Of a DNA stretch of 64,000 nucleotides, positions 8,333 through 17,429 are shown one piece after another. The first letter of the stretch is position 1, and each line of letters begins with the position of its first letter. The DNA comes from Vulcanimicrobiota bacterium (lineage in GTDB: Bacteria; Vulcanimicrobiota; Xenobia; Xenobiales; JADMJV01). The notes under the pieces were generated by a model. That model saw nothing but the letters and a program-made list of their open reading frames with translations, did no database searches and was not told the DNA's origin. The position numbers and the translations under genes were made by a program. The stretch lies in assembly GCA_019637395.1 (NCBI GenBank), contig JAHBVR010000015.1:186001-250000 (forward strand), read 5' to 3'.

Positions 8333-10486
8333 ATGAGAAAAACCAGGCGCGCCATCATGCTCATCTCGGTGCTCCTCATCAGTATGCTGACGCTGATGTT
8401 CGCCACCGCGGCCATTTCTCTTGCCCCCAGCGGCCTGGCCCGGAGCGCGGCCGACTCTTCTCTGGCCGCGGCGGATCGGGCCACCCGCTCCGGATTGGAT
8501 TGGGCCCGTAGCCGCATCAGTCAGGATCCCCGCTGGAAGGCCACCAATGTGCAAACCTTCAATGCTCCCGGCCTGTATGTGACCGAGGGCCAGGGCCAGG
8601 TGACCGGCTGGGTAGCCGAAAATTCGACCTGGAATCGCTTCCGCATTCGCTTCAACTACCAGGACGGCACGGCCAGCACGGATCCGGCCAGCGATGAAAT
8701 GAATGATCCGACCACCACCTGGAGCGACTTCCCCTACTGCAGTTGCAACAATCTGGTGGGAGGCTCAAGCCGTCCCCTACCGCTGGCTCAGGGAATGCTG
8801 GGCGCCTACACTTCCAGTGGCCCCTGGGCTACCTCGCAATTGACCATCCCCAGCAATACCCTGGTTCTCAGCATTGAGGGAGGAAGCGGCCGCAGTGTGG
8901 CCATGTCCGGCGGGCAACCCAGCGCTTTTGTCGGGAGCTATCACAAGCGCATCGCCCAGGCGGTCCTGCATCTGGGCAACAACCAGCCGATTACGGACGC
9001 GGCCGTCATGGCGGCCGGTAATCTCTTCGTGACCTCCAATGCCCCCGCGCTTTTGAACGCCCCCGCCGGTCAGACGGCCCGCATGCGCACCAAAGCGGAT
9101 CTGAATATTGATGGGGGTATAACTTCGACAATTGGAGAGTTGATGCACGGCGGGTCCCAGAGTGTGTCCGGCCCGGTCACCGGCGTCACCGTCAAGAGTG
9201 AAGACACCACCGGACTCTACCAAATTCCCGCCGATAAAGTGCGCAACCCCGTCAGCCCCATCGGCCTGCAGGCCGGCACTTATCTGGTGAACGCCAGCGG
9301 CCAGCTGATGTACGTTAATATGGATTACAAAGACTACGTGATGGCCAGCCCTCAACCCACCGGCACCGCCGTCGCCCTGCCCAGCGGCATGAGCATTACC
9401 ACCAATCCCGGCAGCCCCAAGTTTACCGTAACTTTAAGCAAGGACCTGCAGATCAACCCCTCCGGCTCCATCACCGGGTTTGCCCTGGTACCCGAAGGAG
9501 GGGCGCCGCAGTCGGCTGGATACGGCGGAGTGCCTGCGGCCGCCAATCCATTGCCGGCCCTGACGGCCTCGGGGATCATGAACGCTTACTTCTCCAGCCC
9601 GTACTCGAGCAAGCTACCGCTGGACGCCGACTCTTTGGCGGCTTGGAAAACCATCCTGGACAACGCTCCTGCTTCCACCGTCTCCAGCACCAGCGCTAGC
9701 GCCAGCTCGATTGGTATAGGTAGCGTTCCCTCCTCAGCGGTGACCTATACACGGTATACTGTGGGTGGAGGGTCCGTCTGGCTGCCCAACGGGATTCCTG
9801 CCTCGCCTGCTAAGGGTTACATTTGGAAAGAAAGTTCCAGTTCTTTGCCGGGAGCGTTAAGCTCGGCCGCCGTTGCTGACTTCACCGCCCTGCAAACCGC
9901 GACCGCAGCAGCCGCCACCCCCACCGGCCCGGCTCCCGCAGCTCCCCCCAGCACGGCCCTGAGACCGAAGGACCTGGAACTGCAACTGCAGGGAGGGGCC
10001 AACGGGGTGATGGTGGCCAACGACGGGGACATCACCATCGGCGCCCAGATCGCCAGCAATGGCTCCGCTCTGGTCTCCAAAGGCGATATTCGCTTGATTG
10101 GCACCAGTACCGACTTCAACTCCAGTTCCGGCACCCAGTTGGGACTGAATCTCTATGCTCAGGGTAACATCTTAATCGACGCCTACGACCTGGATTCTAC
10201 CTCGGGCGGCAGCTTCCACTCCGTAAAGCTGCAAGGAGTGGTCTATGCCTGGAAAGACATCACCGTGCTGGCCGCCGACGGCTCGGGGACCAGCGTGGGT
10301 CCGTTCACTTTGAAAGGCAGCATGGTGGCCTACGGGGGCGATCCGGCCGGCCCTTCCACGACGGGTGCCGGCAATGTGACGGTGACGGCGGGTAGCGTGG
10401 ACATCACCTACGATCCCAGCTACGTAGCCGCGTTGGCGCCGGCGGGTCCGTTCTCCATGGAAATTCTCTCGTGGCATCAATTCTGA
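8333..10486 (+). CDS. Large PilX-like minor pilin / surface protein
   Basis: 717 residues. The N terminus (MRKTRRAIMLISVLLISMLT, then about 12 more hydrophobic residues) matches PilX/GspK-type pilin-like proteins, followed by a helical stretch ending near DWARSRISQDP. The rest is a long Ser/Thr/Gly/Ala-rich beta region with stacked repeats (ANDGDITIGAQIASNGSALVSKG, GNILIDAYD, GNVTVTAGSVDITYD), suggesting a beta-helix or adhesin-like passenger. PilX proteins are usually 150-200 residues, so this is an expanded version that could sit at a pilus tip. An AAGGA ribosome site precedes the ATG. It overlaps the next pilin gene by 16 bases; the three genes probably form one operon. Confidence 0.65.
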   Translation: MRKTRRAIMLISVLLISMLTLMFATAAISLAPSGLARSAADSSLAAADRATRSGLDWARSRISQDPRWKATNVQTFNAPGLYVTEGQGQVTGWVAENSTWNRFRIRFNYQDGTASTDPASDEMNDPTTTWSDFPYCSCNNLVGGSSRPLPLAQGMLGAYTSSGPWATSQLTIPSNTLVLSIEGGSGRSVAMSGGQPSAFVGSYHKRIAQAVLHLGNNQPITDAAVMAAGNLFVTSNAPALLNAPAGQTARMRTKADLNIDGGITSTIGELMHGGSQSVSGPVTGVTVKSEDTTGLYQIPADKVRNPVSPIGLQAGTYLVNASGQLMYVNMDYKDYVMASPQPTGTAVALPSGMSITTNPGSPKFTVTLSKDLQINPSGSITGFALVPEGGAPQSAGYGGVPAAANPLPALTASGIMNAYFSSPYSSKLPLDADSLAAWKTILDNAPASTVSSTSASASSIGIGSVPSSAVTYTRYTVGGGSVWLPNGIPASPAKGYIWKESSSSLPGALSSAAVADFTALQTATAAAATPTGPAPAAPPSTALRPKDLELQLQGGANGVMVANDGDITIGAQIASNGSALVSKGDIRLIGTSTDFNSSSGTQLGLNLYAQGNILIDAYDLDSTSGGSFHSVKLQGVVYAWKDITVLAADGSGTSVGPFTLKGSMVAYGGDPAGPSTTGAGNVTVTAGSVDITYDPSYVAALAPAGPFSMEILSWHQF

Positions 10487-10896
10487 AAAGGGGCATGACC
10501 CTGGCCGAAGTGATGCTCTCTCTGGGCCTGTGCGTGGTGGTGGTGTTGTCCTTGATCGCCCTGGCCATCGCCGCGCTGCGCAGCGAAAACAAGTCCAGCG
10601 ACACGGTGGTGGCTCAAGCCAGGGCGGATCAGGTGCTGGATGAGTTCGTCTACAGTCTGCCGCCTTCGACGGCTTTGTTCTGGTTGCAAACTTCCTTCGC
10701 CAGTCCTTATCTACAAGACACCACCCAGGTGGGCTCGAATAACTACACCTCGCGGCTCTATCTGAACAGCCTGGACGCAGCCGCGCCCGGCCTGTTGCGC
10801 TGCTCCGTGAATACCACCTGGCAGGGCGGGCAGGCGGGCGCCGCCGGCCAGGGGACGCAGGTGGTGGAAGTCGCTCGGATTCTCTATGCGCAGTAA
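10471..10896 (+). CDS. Prepilin-like protein (PilV/GspI type)
   Basis: 141 residues from GTG 10471. The class III signal is plain: a basic leader ending KRG, cleavage before MTLAE, Glu at +5, then a 20-residue hydrophobic helix. The globular part is short and lacks a recognised domain. Prepilin peptidase would remove the leader and methylate the new N terminus; the helix then packs into a T4P/T2SS-like filament. It overlaps the genes on both sides, so it is translated with them. PilV versus GspI cannot be decided, because the large system genes (ATPase, secretin) are not in the window. Confidence 0.75.
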   Translation: MASILKRGMTLAEVMLSLGLCVVVVLSLIALAIAALRSENKSSDTVVAQARADQVLDEFVYSLPPSTALFWLQTSFASPYLQDTTQVGSNNYTSRLYLNSLDAAAPGLLRCSVNTTWQGGQAGAAGQGTQVVEVARILYAQ

Positions 10897-11623
10897 GCGG
10901 CGCGGTCTGACCGTGGTGGAAGTGAGCCTGGCCTGCGCCTTGTTTGGTCTGATCACGTTGCTACTGGCCTCTTCCCTCAAGAACGTGGGTGACATCTGGC
11001 GCAAGACCGGCGGCAAGGACGAGGCCGTGCGCAACTTGCTGAAAGCCAAAAGCAGCTTGCAGCGGGACCTGGCCAATTCCGGGGGCAAGGCGGGTCAGTG
11101 GGCGATAGCCGGTGTCGGGCCCGTTAGCTGCAAAGACAGCGACGCGCTGACTTTTCTTTCCTCTGACAAGGGTCAGAATGAGCATGATTGGACGGTCAAT
11201 CCCGATGGAAGCGCTCACTTCGAGCGCCAGATCACCTACTACGGAGTGATTCCGAACCGGCCCAATCCCGGCGGCGTGGTGGTCTCAACGGCGGCGGATG
11301 CTCAAGGATACGAGCAGCAGCATCCTTTCAAATGGCTGATCCGGCGCTCAGACCCGGCCCCCACCGGCACGCCCCAGGCCATCAACCCCGGCTGGACGGG
11401 CTGGCTGACAGCCCCCACCAGTTATTCCCTGGGGCCCGATCAAAAGGTCGTCTGTGACCAGCTCCTGCAGTTTCGCGTGATCCGCGGAGCCCCCCTCTGG
11501 ATCCTGGAACTCCGGGCCGTCAGCGTCACCGAAGTCCAGCGTAAGATGGCGTTAGGAACAGTGCCTTTATCCCAAGGCCCGTTTACGCTGACCCAACAAT
11601 TCAGCGTTTCCACCAGCAACTAA
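10886..11623 (+). CDS. Prepilin-like protein (PilW/GspJ type)
   Basis: 245 residues from ATG 10886, overlapping the previous gene by 11 bases. The leader MRSKRRG is followed by LTVVEVSLA with Glu at +5 and a hydrophobic helix, then a helical neck (KNVGDIWRKTGGKDEAVRNLL) and a beta-rich globular domain (FERQITYYGVIPN, PFKWLIRRSD). This matches the size and layout of GspJ/PilW pseudopilins, which form the filament tip with the I and K type proteins. It is the third and last gene of the cluster. Confidence 0.75.
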   Translation: MRSKRRGLTVVEVSLACALFGLITLLLASSLKNVGDIWRKTGGKDEAVRNLLKAKSSLQRDLANSGGKAGQWAIAGVGPVSCKDSDALTFLSSDKGQNEHDWTVNPDGSAHFERQITYYGVIPNRPNPGGVVVSTAADAQGYEQQHPFKWLIRRSDPAPTGTPQAINPGWTGWLTAPTSYSLGPDQKVVCDQLLQFRVIRGAPLWILELRAVSVTEVQRKMALGTVPLSQGPFTLTQQFSVSTSN

Positions 11624-11696
11624 AGTTTTTCTTGATGCGCAACCCGGACCCCTCTGGACGGTTACACTCGGACAGATAAGACTCGGGAGGCTCAAC

Positions 11697-12476
11697 ATGA
11701 AAGGTAACTTTACTTTAGCCGTAACTCTTCTAGTAGGAGCGAGCGTGCTGCTCAGCGCGCCCGCCGAGGCTCGTGGACGCGGTGGACGCAAGACCGGGAC
11801 GCGCACTCCCGGGAATTTTCAGAGCCAATATCAGGGCACTCGAACCGGGCCGAACGGTCAAAGTTCCCAGGTGAATCGCGCCACCAACCTGAACCGGACG
11901 GGCCGCAACAGTTGGCAGCGCGAGACTCAGCAAACCGTGACCGGTCCTGGCGGACGGCAACGTTCCTGGGAGGCCCAGGGCAACGGCAACGTGAACAAGG
12001 CCGAAAACGGCTATCAGAAAACCTACAACGGCACCCTCACCAACGGTCGCGGCCAAACCAACGACGTCAATCGAACCATTAACCTGACCCGCGATACGAA
12101 TAGCAGCATCACTCGCGATAAGTCTTCCACTTACACCAACGAAACGACCGGCAAAAGCTGGGAAGTGGACAAATCCGCCACCACCACGCGCGACGGAGAA
12201 GGCGGCTTCACCACCAGCCGGGACTCTTCGGTGACCGCCCCTGAGGGGCGGACGCTGGGCACCGGACACTCCACCACTGCCGGGCAAAAAGGGCAAGGAA
12301 TCCGAACCACCGGCAGTTGGACCAACCAGGCCGGCCAATCCTGGCAGTATGAGGGCCAGAGCCACCATCCGCAGGCCGGTGAAGCCGACCATACGCAGAC
12401 CGTCACCACCCCCACGGGCCGGCAACGCACCACCACGGGCACGGCCAAATGGCAGCATCAGACCACCACCCCTTAG
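11697..12476 (+). CDS. Secreted Thr/Asn/Gly-rich repetitive protein
   Basis: 259 residues with a signal peptide (MKGNFTLAVTLLVGASVLLS, cleavage near SAPAEA). The mature protein is low in hydrophobic residues and very rich in Thr, Gly, Asn, Gln and Arg. Loosely repeated phrases recur roughly every 25-50 residues, such as NGQSSQVNRATNLNRTGRNS, GRGQTNDVNRTINLTRDTNS and TTGKSWEVDKSATTTRDG. No enzyme motif is visible. The composition suggests an extended extracellular or matrix-type beta protein. A GGGAGG ribosome site precedes the ATG. It stands alone, 73 bases after the pilin genes. Confidence 0.7.
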   Translation: MKGNFTLAVTLLVGASVLLSAPAEARGRGGRKTGTRTPGNFQSQYQGTRTGPNGQSSQVNRATNLNRTGRNSWQRETQQTVTGPGGRQRSWEAQGNGNVNKAENGYQKTYNGTLTNGRGQTNDVNRTINLTRDTNSSITRDKSSTYTNETTGKSWEVDKSATTTRDGEGGFTTSRDSSVTAPEGRTLGTGHSTTAGQKGQGIRTTGSWTNQAGQSWQYEGQSHHPQAGEADHTQTVTTPTGRQRTTTGTAKWQHQTTTP

Positions 12477-12554
12477 ACCAGAGGGCCCCAGTACGCCTGT
12501 ACCGACCCGCGTAGCGCAAGCGGGACTCACCCGGCCAGACAAGAAGCAGCCCGA

Positions 12555-15500
12555 GTGGTAGAGCTACGTCTGGAAGTCAAAGACTCGCTGCTCATTGAAG
12601 TGGACGCGCAAGGCACCATCGTAAACGCGAGTTCCGCCGCCTGCCGCCTGACCGCCTGTCAACCCGGGCGCCGGCTCCAGGAGGTCTTCCCCGATCTGGG
12701 TGAGAGCAAAGACGTGCGTCATATTCTGGCCCAGGTGCGGCAGGACAAGCTGCTGCATCGCCTGCTGCCCCCCTGGGAACTCCGCTTTCTGCCGCGCGCC
12801 CCCGAAGGAGCCACCGTGCTGGCCGAACTGGTACGCAAGGAACCGGAGCGCAACCTGCAACTGGCCGGCCTGGTGGCCAGTTCACCTGACTTTATGGGTA
12901 TCTGCGACCTCGACCTTAACTACACCTACATCAATCCCTTCGGCCTGCGCCTGCTGGGTCGGCGGATGGATCCGGCAAGTCGGCTTCCTCTCTCGGAAGT
13001 GCACCCTGCCTGGGCGGTGCACCGGCTGACGTTGGCTCTGGAGGAGGCGGGCAGCTCCGGCCGTTGGGAGGGCGAAAGCGCCCTGCTCGGGCCCAGCCAC
13101 GAGGAGATTCCCACCGTCCAAAGTGTGCATCCGCTTTTTGATGACGACGGGCTGCTCAAAGGCTATTCCACCATCGCCCGCAACAACTCCCAGAGCCAGC
13201 GGCGCGAACATGAGCTGCGCGAAAGCGAATTCCGCTTCCGGCGAGCCGTGTTGGAATCGCCCATTCCGGCCCTGATCGTGACCGAGGACGGCGAAATTCT
13301 GGCCACCAGCCGTTCGCTCACCGAGCTGACCGGCTACGCCGCCAGCGAACTGCCGCGACTTTCCAAGTGGCTGCTGACCGCCCACCGGGAAGACGCCGAC
13401 ACGGCCCTGGAAGGCTGGACGGAGTTGCTCAGCGACCGTCCCGTCCGGGACTTTCAGGCGACCGTCTGGGCCAAGAACGGCCGCCCCCTGTTCTGGGCCT
13501 TTACGCGCACGGGCACGGGGGTGCTCGAGGACGGGCGGCGCTACGCGGTGATTATGGCCGTCGACTTGAGCGACCGCATGGAACGCGAGAAGGCTCTGCA
13601 AGAAGCGGCCGCCTTTCTGCGCCGTACCCTGGACGCGCTCAACCTGTTCGTGGCCGTGTGCCGTCCCGACGGCAGCCTGGTGCAAATCAATCAGGCCGCG
13701 CTGGAGTTGCTGGCCGGACTGGAGCAAGGGGGCGAACCGGTCAACCGGGGCTGGCACGGCCTGCTGGCCACCCAAGAACAGCTACGCGGCGCCATCTCCC
13801 GGGCCGCGGCCGGCAAGACCAGCCGCTACGACCTGGAAATGAAGGGCTCGGGGGGCAACACCGTTACCCTGGATTTCCAGGTGGTTCCCATGCGCGACGC
13901 GGCCGGCCAGATCACCCATCTGGTGCCTTCCGGCCGTGACATCACCGAGCGCAAGCGAGCCGAAAAGGACGTCGACGAAGCCCGCGAGCGCTTCCGCGTG
14001 TTGCTCGATTCGGCCGCCGAGAGCATTTTCGGGGTGGACACCATGGGACGCTGCACCTTCGCTAACCTGTCCTGCGTCCAGGAGCTACGCTTTCTTTCCG
14101 ACCAATCCATGTTGGGTCAGGAGGTTTGCCACTGGTTCGTGGGCGACTGCCCCATCACGCCCTCCTTTCGTACTTCCCAGGCGTTGCATTTGCCGCGTGT
14201 CCAGTTGCACCGCAAAGACGGCTCGACCTTCTGGGCGGAATGCTGGTCACACCCCAGTCTCGGACGCGGCAACCTGAAGGGCTGCGTGGTCACTTTCCTG
14301 GACATTACCAACCGCTTGCTGGCCGACGAAGAACTGGCCCGCGCCAAAGCGGAGGCAGAAGCCGCCAACCGTGCCAAAAGCCACTTTCTGGCCAACATGT
14401 CGCACGAAATCCGCACTCCCATGGCGGCTATCATCGGCTATGTGGATATCCTCTCGCGCCAGGTCACCGACCCTTCCCATCTCGAGGGATTGCAGGTCAT
14501 CCAGCGCAACGGCCTGCATCTGCTCGAGATCATCAACGACGTGCTGGATATTTCCAAAATCGAGGCCGGCAGTCTGCAGGTGGAACACGTACCGGTGTCA
14601 GTGCGCAACATCATCGACGAAGTCATTTCACTGATGGACGTGCGTGCCGCCGAAAAAAACCTGGAGCTGAAGGTGGAGTTCAACGGCCTCATGCCCGAGA
14701 CCATCTCCAGCGATCCGACCCGCCTGCGCCAAATTCTCATGAACCTGTTGGGCAACGCCATCAAGTTTACCCACGAAGGAACGGTCACTCTGGCCGTAAC
14801 TCTATTTGCCGAGCAAGAACGCCTGGAATTCTGCGTTTCCGATACCGGGGTGGGCATCGCCGGCCAGGCTCTGGAAAAGCTCTTCAAGCCCTTCAGCCAG
14901 GCCGATTCCTCGGTAACCCGGCGCTTTGGCGGCACCGGACTGGGCCTGGCCATCAGCTACAATCTGGTCAAATTACTGGGTGGCGAACTGGACGTGCAGA
15001 GCCAGGAAGGCAGCGGCAGCCTGTTTCGCTTCAGCGTCTCCACCGGCGCTCTGGATCGGGTTAGCTTGTTGGAACCGCGCACCTGGGGCGAGCGTAGCGC
15101 CGGCGATCCCCGCCCCAGTAAGCTCTTGCCTTTGCCCGGGCGCAAAGTGCTGGTAGTCGAAGATCAACCGGATCTTCGCGATTTGATGGAAAACTATTTC
15201 CGCGAAGCTCAGGCCGAAGTGGTCACCGTGGAAGACGGCCAGGCGGCCCTCGACTACCTGGAGACGGCCGAAGCCGAAGTAGTGGTCATGGATATGCAAA
15301 TGCCGCGCCTGGACGGTTACGCGGCCACCCGCGAGCTGCGCCGGCGCGGCTGCAATCTGCCTGTGCTGGCGTTGACGGCTTCGGCCATGCAGGGGGACCG
15401 CGATGCCTGCCTGGAGGCCGGTTGCACCGCCTACCTCACCAAACCCGTGGATCGGTCAGCCTTGTTGAGCCAGGTCGAACTACTCTTGCAGCGTGGCGCC

Positions 15501-15866
15501 GGGGTGCGCGTGATGGTGGTGGAAGACAATCCCATGGCCGCTCTTTCGGTAGTGCTGATGCTCAATACCATGGGTTGCGAAACGTCGGTGGCCCGCGACG
15601 GAGCCCAGGCCCTACAACTGATCGAAGAAGCGACCCCGCCCGATTTCATTCTGCTCGACCTGGGCCTGCCCGACATGGACGGCTGGGCCTTGCTGGACCG
15701 CCTGCGCCGGCGCCAACACCTGGAGCATACCAAGATCATCGCTCACACCGGCCAGGATCCGCGTGATCTGGCCAGCAGCCAGCACGGCGTGCACTTTGAC
15801 GAGGTGGTGCAAAAGCCGGTCAACCGCGAAACCCTGCTCCAGATCCTGTTCACCCATCGAGGTTAA
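12555..15866 (+). CDS. Multi-PAS hybrid histidine kinase with two receiver domains
   Basis: 1103 residues from GTG 12555; no signal peptide or membrane helix, so probably cytoplasmic. About five PAS-like modules fill residues 1-600 (for example DLNYTYINPFGLRLLG near 120, VTEDGEILATSRSLTELTGY near 240, FGVDTMGRCTFANLS near 495). HisKA follows with phospho-acceptor His617 in NMSHEIRTP, then HATPase_c with NAIKFTHEG near 732, DTGVGIAG near 761 and a GGTGLGLAIS lid. Two receivers complete it: acceptor Asp913 (VVVMDMQMP) and Asp1035 (ILLDLGLPD). All catalytic residues are present. A phosphorelay through both receivers is expected, but the ligand and output are unknown. The stop overlaps that of a small minus-strand ORF. 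Confidence 0.9.
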   Translation: MVELRLEVKDSLLIEVDAQGTIVNASSAACRLTACQPGRRLQEVFPDLGESKDVRHILAQVRQDKLLHRLLPPWELRFLPRAPEGATVLAELVRKEPERNLQLAGLVASSPDFMGICDLDLNYTYINPFGLRLLGRRMDPASRLPLSEVHPAWAVHRLTLALEEAGSSGRWEGESALLGPSHEEIPTVQSVHPLFDDDGLLKGYSTIARNNSQSQRREHELRESEFRFRRAVLESPIPALIVTEDGEILATSRSLTELTGYAASELPRLSKWLLTAHREDADTALEGWTELLSDRPVRDFQATVWAKNGRPLFWAFTRTGTGVLEDGRRYAVIMAVDLSDRMEREKALQEAAAFLRRTLDALNLFVAVCRPDGSLVQINQAALELLAGLEQGGEPVNRGWHGLLATQEQLRGAISRAAAGKTSRYDLEMKGSGGNTVTLDFQVVPMRDAAGQITHLVPSGRDITERKRAEKDVDEARERFRVLLDSAAESIFGVDTMGRCTFANLSCVQELRFLSDQSMLGQEVCHWFVGDCPITPSFRTSQALHLPRVQLHRKDGSTFWAECWSHPSLGRGNLKGCVVTFLDITNRLLADEELARAKAEAEAANRAKSHFLANMSHEIRTPMAAIIGYVDILSRQVTDPSHLEGLQVIQRNGLHLLEIINDVLDISKIEAGSLQVEHVPVSVRNIIDEVISLMDVRAAEKNLELKVEFNGLMPETISSDPTRLRQILMNLLGNAIKFTHEGTVTLAVTLFAEQERLEFCVSDTGVGIAGQALEKLFKPFSQADSSVTRRFGGTGLGLAISYNLVKLLGGELDVQSQEGSGSLFRFSVSTGALDRVSLLEPRTWGERSAGDPRPSKLLPLPGRKVLVVEDQPDLRDLMENYFREAQAEVVTVEDGQAALDYLETAEAEVVVMDMQMPRLDGYAATRELRRRGCNLPVLALTASAMQGDRDACLEAGCTAYLTKPVDRSALLSQVELLLQRGAGVRVMVVEDNPMAALSVVLMLNTMGCETSVARDGAQALQLIEEATPPDFILLDLGLPDMDGWALLDRLRRRQHLEHTKIIAHTGQDPRDLASSQHGVHFDEVVQKPVNRETLLQILFTHRG

Positions 15867-15955
15867 CCGAGAAGGCTGGCGGCGATGGCCGTGCACACAG
15901 CGGCCTGGGCGATATGTTCGGCGTTCTTGGTCACGAAGTTCTTGAAGCGAAGCAT
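15863..15955 (-). CDS. Possible 30-residue small protein
   Basis: A short ORF on the minus strand, from ATG (15955) to TAA (15863-15865). It is preceded by a strong ribosome site, GGGAGG, about 10 bases before the start. The peptide begins MLRFKNFVTKNAEHIAQAAV and ends in an Ala/Leu-rich tail: a basic amphipathic N-terminal half followed by a short hydrophobic end. Its stop overlaps the stop of the large hybrid kinase, sharing the bases TTAA, so the genes are exactly convergent. No family is recognised. The ribosome site and compact placement argue for a real gene. It could be a small membrane-active or kinase-modulating peptide, but that is inference. Confidence 0.45.
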   Translation of the reverse strand: MLRFKNFVTKNAEHIAQAAVCTAIAASLLG

Positions 15956-16065
15956 TTTTGAGTGGACCTCCCGTCTTGATTTGGTCTACTCCTTCAAGAT
16001 ACTTCCTACGGGTGGTGTCCACCTGACACGCTCTGACAGGGAATTTGCTCTCCGGGCGAAATTTC

Positions 16066-16099
16066 GAGCCTGTGAAGTACGCGCGTACTCCCCAGGCTC
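16066..16099. promoter_or_regulatory. 34-base interrupted palindrome between kinase genes
   Basis: Two nested inverted repeats share one centre. Outer arms are GAGCCTG and CAGGCTC, inner arms form AGTACGCGCGTACT, separated on each side by three mismatched bases (TGA versus CCC). It lies 45 bases before the start of the REC-kinase gene and on the 5' side of the minus-strand small ORF. No T-run follows on the plus strand, so it is less like a terminator than an operator or structured leader. Confidence 0.5.
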
Positions 16100-16143
16100 C
16101 GACTGAACTTGTTACTCTTTAACTCCGTGCGAGTTCAAACTTC

Positions 16144-17325
16144 ATGATGGAGCAATTGCCCGAGGTAGCGCCCGGCCTCCCCGAGACAACCGGCAGGCCC
16201 ACCGTTTTGCTGGTCGACGACAACCCGCATAAGCTGCACTCCATGGAGTCGGTGGTCAGCGATCTGCCCATCGAGGTCTTGACCGCCTCCTCCGCTAAGG
16301 AAGCCCTCAAGCTGCTGCTGCGCGCCCAGGACTTCGCCGTGATTCTGCTGGATGTCAACATGCCCGATATGAACGGCTTCGAACTGGCGGAAATGATTCG
16401 CCAGCGCCCGCGTTTCGAATACACTCCTCTGATCTTCGTGACCAGCATCAGCACCTCCGAGGCCGAACGCGCCCGAGGTTACGGCATGGGCGCCGTCGAC
16501 TATATCTTCCTGCCGGTTGTTCCCGAGGTTTTACGCGCCAAGGTAAGCGCCCTGGTGGACCTGTATCGCAAAAGCCGCGAAGTGGAGATTCAGGCCGAGC
16601 AGCTCAAGCACCTCAATCACCAGCTCAACAGTCAGTTGCAGCACATCGAATCGCTCAATCATCAATTAGCCCTCAGCAATCGCGAGCTGGAAGGCCTGAC
16701 TTACTCGGTTTCCTTCGACCTGCGCGCTCCCCTGGGTTCGGTGGCCAACTACGTAGGGCTGCTGCGCGAGGAATTCGGCGAAAAGATGAGCGGCAAAGGC
16801 AAGAAATACCTAGACTTCGTCGAGTCCGGCCTGGAGAAAGCGGACAAGCTGATTCAAGGCTTTCTCGATCTGACACAGGTCGCCCGCGCTCCTTTTCTAC
16901 CACGCGAACTGGATCTGGTGGAACTGGTCAAGGGCATACTCCCGTCCTTGCCGGATCATCAGCGCGTCCAGTGGAAGCTGCCCGACAGCCTGACGCTGAC
17001 GGCCGACCCGGCCCTGCTGGGAACGGCCTTGACCCAGTTGCTATCCAACGCCATCAAGTTCACCAGCAAAGTCCCCCGCCCCGAGGTAGAAATCGGCAAG
17101 CTCGATGAAAACCCCACTTACTTCGTGCGCGACAACGGCAGCGGTTTTCCGGCCGACTACGCCGACCGAATCTTCCTGCCGTTTCAGCGCCAGCGCCTGA
17201 TCGGCGACGCCGGAGGCGCCAAAATCGGCCTGGCTATCGCCCACCGCGCCCTTTCCCGCCACGGAGGATCCATCTGGGCCGAAGGCAAACCCCAGTCGGG
17301 GGCCATCTTTTACTTCCGCCTCTGA
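16144..17325 (+). CDS. REC-kinase protein lacking the phospho-acceptor histidine
   Basis: 393 residues (a second ATG is at 16147). An N-terminal receiver domain (about 20-140) keeps the acid pocket VDD, Asp70 in ILLDVNMPD and a Thr in IFVTSIS. A coiled coil follows (about 145-180), then a dimerisation region whose normal SHDLRAPL motif reads SFDLRAPL: codon 191 is TTC (Phe) where His is expected. The ATPase domain looks usable, with LSNAIKFT near 305, VRDNGSGFP near 330 and a GGAKIGLAIA lid. Receiver-first kinases normally read another kinase and autophosphorylate. This one should not accept phosphate on the usual His, so it is probably a pseudokinase, scaffold or allosteric partner of its neighbours. 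Confidence 0.85.
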   Translation: MMEQLPEVAPGLPETTGRPTVLLVDDNPHKLHSMESVVSDLPIEVLTASSAKEALKLLLRAQDFAVILLDVNMPDMNGFELAEMIRQRPRFEYTPLIFVTSISTSEAERARGYGMGAVDYIFLPVVPEVLRAKVSALVDLYRKSREVEIQAEQLKHLNHQLNSQLQHIESLNHQLALSNRELEGLTYSVSFDLRAPLGSVANYVGLLREEFGEKMSGKGKKYLDFVESGLEKADKLIQGFLDLTQVARAPFLPRELDLVELVKGILPSLPDHQRVQWKLPDSLTLTADPALLGTALTQLLSNAIKFTSKVPRPEVEIGKLDENPTYFVRDNGSGFPADYADRIFLPFQRQRLIGDAGGAKIGLAIAHRALSRHGGSIWAEGKPQSGAIFYFRL

Positions 17326-17429
17326 GCGCGGGATCCCCGTACTGCTCCAACCAGTACTCCAGGCTACTCTCCTGACTGCCACAAGCTGCTATGCTATTGG
17401 GCCGTGTGACTTTTTAGAGGAGACCGAGA

